The notes under the pieces were generated by a model. It had not been told where the DNA came from, did not search any database, and was given only the letters and a program-made list of their open reading frames with translations. Below, piece after piece: positions 17,262-20,957 of a DNA stretch of 20,957 nucleotides; position 1 is the first letter of the stretch; each line of letters starts with the position of its first letter. Position numbers and translations under genes: made by a program. Source of the stretch: JBDIAR01 sp039812545 (GTDB taxonomy: Bacteria; Actinomycetota; Actinomycetes; Actinomycetales; Dermatophilaceae); contig JBDIAR010000039.1 in the NCBI GenBank assembly GCA_039812545.1, forward strand, positions 1 through 20,957. The letters run 5' to 3'.

Positions 17262-17828
17262 TCAGGAGGCCGCGGTCACCCTGCGCAGCTTGCCGGCCAC
17301 CTCTTCGAGGCGCTGCTGCGTGCCGGTCCCGGTGATGACCGTGGTCAGTTCGCCACGGGAGACCAGGAAGCTGCGGCTCAGCCGCGACGACCACCAGGTC
17401 TGCCAGGTGCGACCGTCGATGACGACCTGACCGCGGCGCTGCGCGTCACCCAGGCTCTCGGCAAGCCACCCCGGGGCGTCCTTCGCCTGGCGAATCGTGA
17501 CGACCTCGCCCCCGGACGCGTCGCTTTGGTAGACCACCGTGAAGGTCGGCGTCCCGTCGGGTCCCGGCGCGTAGCTGGCGGTCGTAGCCCGCCAGGTCGA
17601 GTCCCAGTCGTCGGGCAATTCGAGGGGTAGGCCGGACTCCTTCACCGTCCAGGCCGCCTTGTTCTGGGCATCGATGGCCGGTTGCGACATCCCGTCTCCG
17701 CGTGGGACGGCGAAGACGAGCAGGGCGACGAGTGCTCCGATGACCAGCAGCGAGCGCGCCATGTTCGGCAGCGACCCGAGGGAGTAGGGGCTGGGGGGTG
17801 GAGCCGGCGGCGGCAGCGGTGCACTCAC
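17262..17828 (-). CDS. DUF4245-type membrane-anchored protein
   Basis: 188 residues. A Pro-rich cytoplasmic start (SAPLPPPAPPPSP) is followed by one TM helix (about 24-43, ARSLLVIGALVALLVFAVP) and an extracytoplasmic domain with GLPLELPDDWDSTW, FTVVYQSDASGGEVVTIRQA and WQTWWSSRLSRSFLVSRGELTTVITGT. This is the pattern of DUF4245, an actinobacterial family of unknown function commonly found beside xseB. I use the GTG at 17828, preceded by a G-rich stretch; a longer frame from 17921 would add an Arg-rich leader that looks spurious. Function is unknown; an envelope location is inferred. Confidence 0.82.
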   Translation of the reverse strand: MSAPLPPPAPPPSPYSLGSLPNMARSLLVIGALVALLVFAVPRGDGMSQPAIDAQNKAAWTVKESGLPLELPDDWDSTWRATTASYAPGPDGTPTFTVVYQSDASGGEVVTIRQAKDAPGWLAESLGDAQRRGQVVIDGRTWQTWWSSRLSRSFLVSRGELTTVITGTGTQQRLEEVAGKLRRVTAAS

Positions 17829-17921
17829 CCCCCTATCGTCCCGGACGCGGTGGGGCCGCCCAAATCGGGGCACCGCCACGTTGCCCGGGCGTTCACCTGT
17901 CCGCAACCGGACCCCTGGCAC

Positions 17922-17927
17922 TACAGT
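17922..17927 (+). promoter_or_regulatory. -10 box upstream of the PfkB kinase
   Basis: TACAGT, identical to the xseA -10. Here the kinase start is about 58 nt downstream and has a strong Shine-Dalgarno, so this would be a leadered transcript. A GTG 6 nt after the box (17934) is in another frame and is probably not used. Confidence 0.4.
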
Positions 17928-17985
17928 CGATCAGTGGAGGCGGGGTCGGCAGGTGACTCCGGCATACGGGAGGCAGGAGGCATCG

Positions 17986-18942
17986 GTGACCACGAAGATC
18001 CTCGTGATGGGAGAGGCCCTGATCGACGCGGTGAGCGACGGTTCCGGCCCCGCCGTCGAGCACGTGGGTGGCAGCCCGGCCAATGTCGCCTTCGGTCTCG
18101 GCGCGCTCGACCATCCGACGGAACTGGCCACCGACATCGGCGACGACGCACGTGGGCGCGCCATCGCCGACACCTGCCGGGAGCGCCGCGTCGCGCTGGT
18201 CCCCGGCAGCATCACCGAACGTCCCACCTCCGTGGCTCACGCCACCTTGGACGAACGGGGCGCGGCCAGCTATGTCTTCGACATCGCCTGGCACCTGCCC
18301 AGCCTGCCGGAGGACGCCCAGTACGGTCACGTCCACACCGGTTCGATCGCCGCGACGTTGCTGCCGGGTGCGGATGACGTTCTGTCCGCGATCCGGACCT
18401 TGCGAGCGACCGCCACGATCTCGTACGACCCGAATGCCCGCCCGAGCCTGATGGGCACCCCGGATGACGTGCGCGAGCGGATCGAGGAGCTGATTTCGCT
18501 GTGCGACGTCGTCAAGGCGAGCGATGAGGACATCGCCTGGCTCTATCCCGACGGGCACATCCCCGATGTGCTGCGCCGGTGGGGGACGTTGGGCGCCAAG
18601 CTGATGGTCGTCACCCGCGGCCGCGAGGGCGCGGTCGTCGTCCACTGCTCCGGCCAGGGCACGAGTCTGCCGGCCGGGGAGATCGACGTCGTCGACACGG
18701 TCGGGGCGGGTGACTCGTTCATGGCCGGACTGATCTCCGGCCTCGTTGATTCCGGGTTGTTGGGCTCCCCGCAGGCACGCGATCGGCTGACCGCGGCGCC
18801 GCTGACCGAGATCAGGCCGGCGATCGAGCGCGCACTCGGTACCTCCGGCGTCACGGTGTCCAAGGCCGGCGCCTACGCCCCGGGCCGGGCGGAGATCGGT
18901 GCACCGGCGTTGGCCGAGACAGAGCCTCCGGCTCCGTCCTGA
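17986..18942 (+). CDS. PfkB-family sugar kinase, fructokinase-like
   Basis: 318 residues. The first PfkB signature region is VGGSPANVAFGLGAL (27-41) and the second is DTVGAGDSFMAG (237-248) with catalytic base D243. It begins ILVMGEALIDAV, the opening typical of bacterial fructokinases (ScrK group), which phosphorylate fructose from ATP. The GTG at 17986 has a perfect AGGAGG 5 nt upstream. The same superfamily includes 5-dehydro-2-deoxygluconokinase (IolC), which is absent from the iol operons here, so this gene 3.4 kb away is a candidate for that role. Sequence looks more fructokinase-like, and it is not under the iol operator. Confidence 0.88.
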   Translation: MTTKILVMGEALIDAVSDGSGPAVEHVGGSPANVAFGLGALDHPTELATDIGDDARGRAIADTCRERRVALVPGSITERPTSVAHATLDERGAASYVFDIAWHLPSLPEDAQYGHVHTGSIAATLLPGADDVLSAIRTLRATATISYDPNARPSLMGTPDDVRERIEELISLCDVVKASDEDIAWLYPDGHIPDVLRRWGTLGAKLMVVTRGREGAVVVHCSGQGTSLPAGEIDVVDTVGAGDSFMAGLISGLVDSGLLGSPQARDRLTAAPLTEIRPAIERALGTSGVTVSKAGAYAPGRAEIGAPALAETEPPAPS

Positions 18943-18954
18943 CGTATGCCGGGT

Positions 18955-18969
18955 GTCGGGTCGCCCGAC
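18955..18969. terminator. Hairpin between the convergent kinase and XRE genes
   Basis: GTCGGG-TCG-CCCGAC is a perfect 6-bp GC-rich stem with a 3-nt loop, 13 nt past the kinase stop and 15 nt past the end of the facing gene. It is symmetrical enough to serve both directions but lacks a U tract. Confidence 0.4.
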
Positions 18970-18984
18970 TGAGCCGTCAGCGTG

Positions 18985-20583
18985 TCACGAGCCCGCCGGA
19001 TCGGCGTCCGGCACCCCTCGGGGCCTGCTGCGTTCGGGGATGCCGAGCCACCAGTTCGTCAAGGTCGACCACTCGCGCACGCCTGAGCTGCGCGCGGCCG
19101 CGTCCAGACTCGCGATCGCATCGAAGCGGCCCTGCATACCCAGGACGTAGCACACCCCGCGAACATTGCCCGGACCGCGAGCCACCCCCGACGCCAGTTG
19201 CGAGATCCTCGAGCAGCCGTAGTGGAGGATGCGGTCCTCCCGGGCGATCCGGGCCGCGCCCTCGGGAGCATCCACATTGCCCACACCGACCGCAGCCTGG
19301 TATGCCTCGTCCGGCGTGCTCTTGGGGTCGAGCATGACGGCGGTCAGCGGATCCAGCGCCTCGCTCGGCGCGATCCACGACAACATCGTCAAGGTCTCGT
19401 GCAGCACGACCGGGTCGGTGAAGCGCTGTTCGATCATCACCCCCGCAATGGCCCTGCCGACCGTCTCCCCCTGGGGGATCAGCATCAGGACGGCCAACGC
19501 CCCGCCGCGCAGGTCCTCGTTCGGTTCGGTGAGCGCGATCCCGAGGATCCGCGAGAAGGTCGGGTGGTCGACCGGATAGCCCGCGGCTCGCACCGCGTCC
19601 TGGGCCCGTTGGACGAGGAGTCGTCGCTGGCGACCGCTCATCGGCGAGCCTTCCAGGACCACCGACAGGTCTTCGCGGGCCGGCCGGGGAACCGTGTTCA
19701 TCAAGGCGGCGGCCGCCCGGGTCCGGTCCGCCCCGCTGGCGCTGGCGATGAACGTCGCCGCGATGCGCCGCACTCGGTAGCCCAGCGAGGAGTCGCGCAC
19801 GATCCGAACGGCGATCGCCACGGCGATCTTGCGTCGATCCGGGTCGACGAAACCCCGCTGATCCAGCGAGGTGAGCACGACCAGGCAGGACCAGAGGACG
19901 TCCTCACCGGACGGCACTCGCAGGTGCCGCAGCAGCACGTCCACCATCACGGGCGAGCCGCCGAACAGGGCGAAGTCCGCGATGTCGCCGTACATCGGCC
20001 GCGACGGGTCGCCGAGGGCCCGATCAAGCCGGTCGGCGACCACCGGGACGACGCGTTCGTGCGACGCAAGCCGGGCGGCCGCCTCGGAGATGAGCGCATA
20101 GCGCAATCGCCGGGCGAGGCTGTGCTCGATCATGATCCGTTCGCACAGGTCCTCCCAGTCAGCCGATCGCAGCATCACATTCGGCATACCCGCGAGCAGA
20201 TGGGCCAGACGCTCCCACTGCCAGCCGTCCATCGCGTCGTCCGGGGACAGCGCGCGCTCGAGGAGGGGTTCGGCTTCCCGTCTCGGATCGTCCGGCAGGG
20301 GCGGCCGCGGACCGGACGCCACCGGGTACGGGGGTGTGAGATGTCCCACATAGTCGATGGCGAGGAGCAACTGGTGCGGTCGAAAGCCCAGGGCTAGCTC
20401 GTATCGGCGCACGAGTTCGTGCGTGAGTTCGACGCGTCCGAGTTCCCACCGACTCACATTGGAGCGATGCACTCCGACGAGCCGGGCGAAGCCCGCTTGC
20501 GAACGCGCAGAGGGATTTTCAGCGCACTCCCGCGCATTTTGAAGCACCCACCATCGGTGGCCATCGGCCGAATCTGAGGACAC
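18985..20583 (-). CDS. Large XRE-family regulator with an extended helical C-terminal body
   Basis: 532 residues. An N-terminal helix-turn-helix (about 15-70) reads QAGFARLVGVHRSNVSRWELGRVELTHELVRRYELALGF, a clear Cro/C1-type domain. The remaining 450 or so residues are almost wholly helical with HEAT/ARM-like spacing, for example EDVLWSCLVVLTSLDQRGF, RKIAVAIAVRIVRDSSLGYRVRRIAATFIASAS, EDLRGGALAVLMLIPQG and LHETLTMLSW. No enzymatic motif is seen. Such a body could sense a protein partner or ligand. The GTG at 20583 has GGAGGTGA upstream. An inverted repeat at 20672-20700 in its upstream region may be its own operator. Its targets are unknown. Confidence 0.8.
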   Translation of the reverse strand: MSSDSADGHRWWVLQNARECAENPSARSQAGFARLVGVHRSNVSRWELGRVELTHELVRRYELALGFRPHQLLLAIDYVGHLTPPYPVASGPRPPLPDDPRREAEPLLERALSPDDAMDGWQWERLAHLLAGMPNVMLRSADWEDLCERIMIEHSLARRLRYALISEAAARLASHERVVPVVADRLDRALGDPSRPMYGDIADFALFGGSPVMVDVLLRHLRVPSGEDVLWSCLVVLTSLDQRGFVDPDRRKIAVAIAVRIVRDSSLGYRVRRIAATFIASASGADRTRAAAALMNTVPRPAREDLSVVLEGSPMSGRQRRLLVQRAQDAVRAAGYPVDHPTFSRILGIALTEPNEDLRGGALAVLMLIPQGETVGRAIAGVMIEQRFTDPVVLHETLTMLSWIAPSEALDPLTAVMLDPKSTPDEAYQAAVGVGNVDAPEGAARIAREDRILHYGCSRISQLASGVARGPGNVRGVCYVLGMQGRFDAIASLDAAARSSGVREWSTLTNWWLGIPERSRPRGVPDADPAGS

Positions 20584-20646
20584 CAGCCATCACCTCCGCT
20601 CCCCGGAGGATCACCGAGACGACCCTCCCCCGCACCCCGACCATCT

Positions 20647-20688
20647 CGCACTTCTTCGCCCGAGGGTCCCCTGTTGCGCACTTTTTCG
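20647..20688. repeat. Two near-identical 12-mers upstream of the XRE gene
   Basis: CGCACTTCTTCG (20647-20658) and CGCACTTTTTCG (20677-20688) differ at one base and are 30 bp apart, about three helical turns on the same face. They lie 64-105 bases upstream of the XRE start. The second sits within the inverted repeat at 20672-20700. Confidence 0.65.
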
Positions 20689-20700
20689 ACCCGCGCAACA
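20672..20700. promoter_or_regulatory. Inverted repeat, candidate operator of the XRE regulator
   Basis: TGTTGCGC (20672-20679) and GCGCAACA (20693-20700) are perfect 8-bp arms with a 13-nt spacer. The location upstream of a regulator gene fits autoregulation. A hairpin role in RNA is the alternative. Confidence 0.5.
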
Positions 20701-20889
20701 CGTGATGACGGACACAGTGGGGATCCCGTCGCGCCCGTGAGACAACGCCCTTCGTCGACGAGGGCACCGAACGCGGCGGAGCGACGTGCGCGGGGGCCAG
20801 GGTCGCGCGACACCGTGCCCGCTACGGGACGTCTGATGGCATGCTGGGCATCGGGGAGCCAGCCCGCGTCTGCGGGTTCGTGGGGTGAA

Positions 20890-20923
20890 GAGGGGTCCTG
20901 GTGCGCACGCACCAGGACCCCTC
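20890..20923. terminator. Strong hairpin, 15-bp perfect stem with a GCAC loop
   Basis: GAGGGGTCCTGGTGC (20890-20904) pairs fully with GCACCAGGACCCCTC (20909-20923) around a 4-nt loop. It is the most stable-looking hairpin in the window. No long U tract follows in either direction; on the minus strand the sequence after it is CTTCACCCC. It is probably the terminator of a leftward gene beyond the edge, or part of a structured RNA. Confidence 0.6.
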
Positions 20924-20957
20924 AGAATTGGTCGGCTCAGAATTGGCCGGCTCAGAC
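20921..20957. repeat. 15-bp tandem repeat running off the right edge
   Basis: CTCAGAATTGGTCGG (20921-20935), CTCAGAATTGGCCGG (20936-20950) and CTCAGAC (from 20951) form at least two and a half copies. The first copy shares its first three bases with the right arm of the adjacent hairpin. The full copy number cannot be seen. Confidence 0.8.

Larger units (their letters stand above)
20584..20957. other. Non-coding stretch to the right window edge
   Basis: 374 bases upstream of the XRE gene without a convincing gene. Frames that cross it are Arg/Pro-rich and overlap the XRE start. It holds the XRE ribosome-binding site (20590-20597), two 12-mer repeats and an inverted repeat (20647-20700), a small hairpin with stem CCCGC/GCGGG (20863-20876), a long hairpin (20890-20923) and a 15-bp tandem repeat to the edge. 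Confidence 0.6.

Noticed and set aside
17934..18377. Possible leaderless GTG frame 6 nt after the TACAGT box upstream of the kinase
   Set aside because: The frame overlaps the kinase out of phase and has the Arg/Gly-rich look of a shadow, while the kinase start at 17986 has a perfect AGGAGG.

Overview
The window is a GC-rich (my estimate is high 60s percent) stretch of an actinobacterial chromosome. Micrococcales is likely, perhaps near Intrasporangiaceae, judged from gene content and codon use. The evidence is GTG starts, -10 boxes of TANNNT type placed 6-7 nt before start codons, a DUF4245 gene beside xseB, and the housekeeping backbone ychF, rmuC, ispH, xseA, xseB.

Layout. 1-97 is the tail of an unidentified gene. 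283-960 is a leftward vapBC-type toxin-antitoxin pair of visibly lower GC. It lies between two imperfect 44-bp direct repeats, one of which is the 3' end of ychF (1236-2321, leftward). 2366-5669 runs rightward: a membrane-anchored protein of unknown function, a hexapeptide-repeat acyltransferase and rmuC. A promoter with an unusual repeated 12-mer then precedes a small membrane protein (5802-6056).

6088-14490 is a myo-inositol catabolic island placed inside the housekeeping backbone. Two leftward operons, iolB-iolA-iolG-iolE-like and transaldolase-iolD, flank a rightward GntR/HutC regulator gene. Both iol promoters carry the same arrangement on the minus strand: a palindromic TGT-N4-ACA operator, 5 nt, then TTGACAG. 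The 10.67 kb operator also lies in front of gntR, so one autoregulated repressor probably controls the whole island. IolG, IolE, IolD and IolB together take inositol to 5-dehydro-2-deoxygluconate (DKG), and IolA disposes of malonate semialdehyde. The classical kinase IolC and aldolase IolJ are not next to them. A non-canonical transaldolase is co-transcribed with iolD instead. A transaldolase acting directly on unphosphorylated DKG would give malonate semialdehyde plus fructose 6-phosphate. That is the most interesting functional hypothesis here.

14549-18942 returns to housekeeping genes (ispH leftward; xseA-xseB rightward; DUF4245 leftward) and then a PfkB sugar kinase. 18985-20583 is a large XRE-type regulator with a long helical-repeat-like body, preceded by an inverted repeat. 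The right edge has a 15-bp-stem hairpin and a 15-bp tandem repeat that runs off the window.

Across the window the 7-mer GTATGCC (or GGCATAC) occurs at least 35 times by hand count, against roughly two to three expected from base composition. It sits in both orientations, mostly inside genes, and also forms the core of a four-copy tandem repeat between iolG and iolE. It looks like a selected genome-wide DNA word with unknown function.
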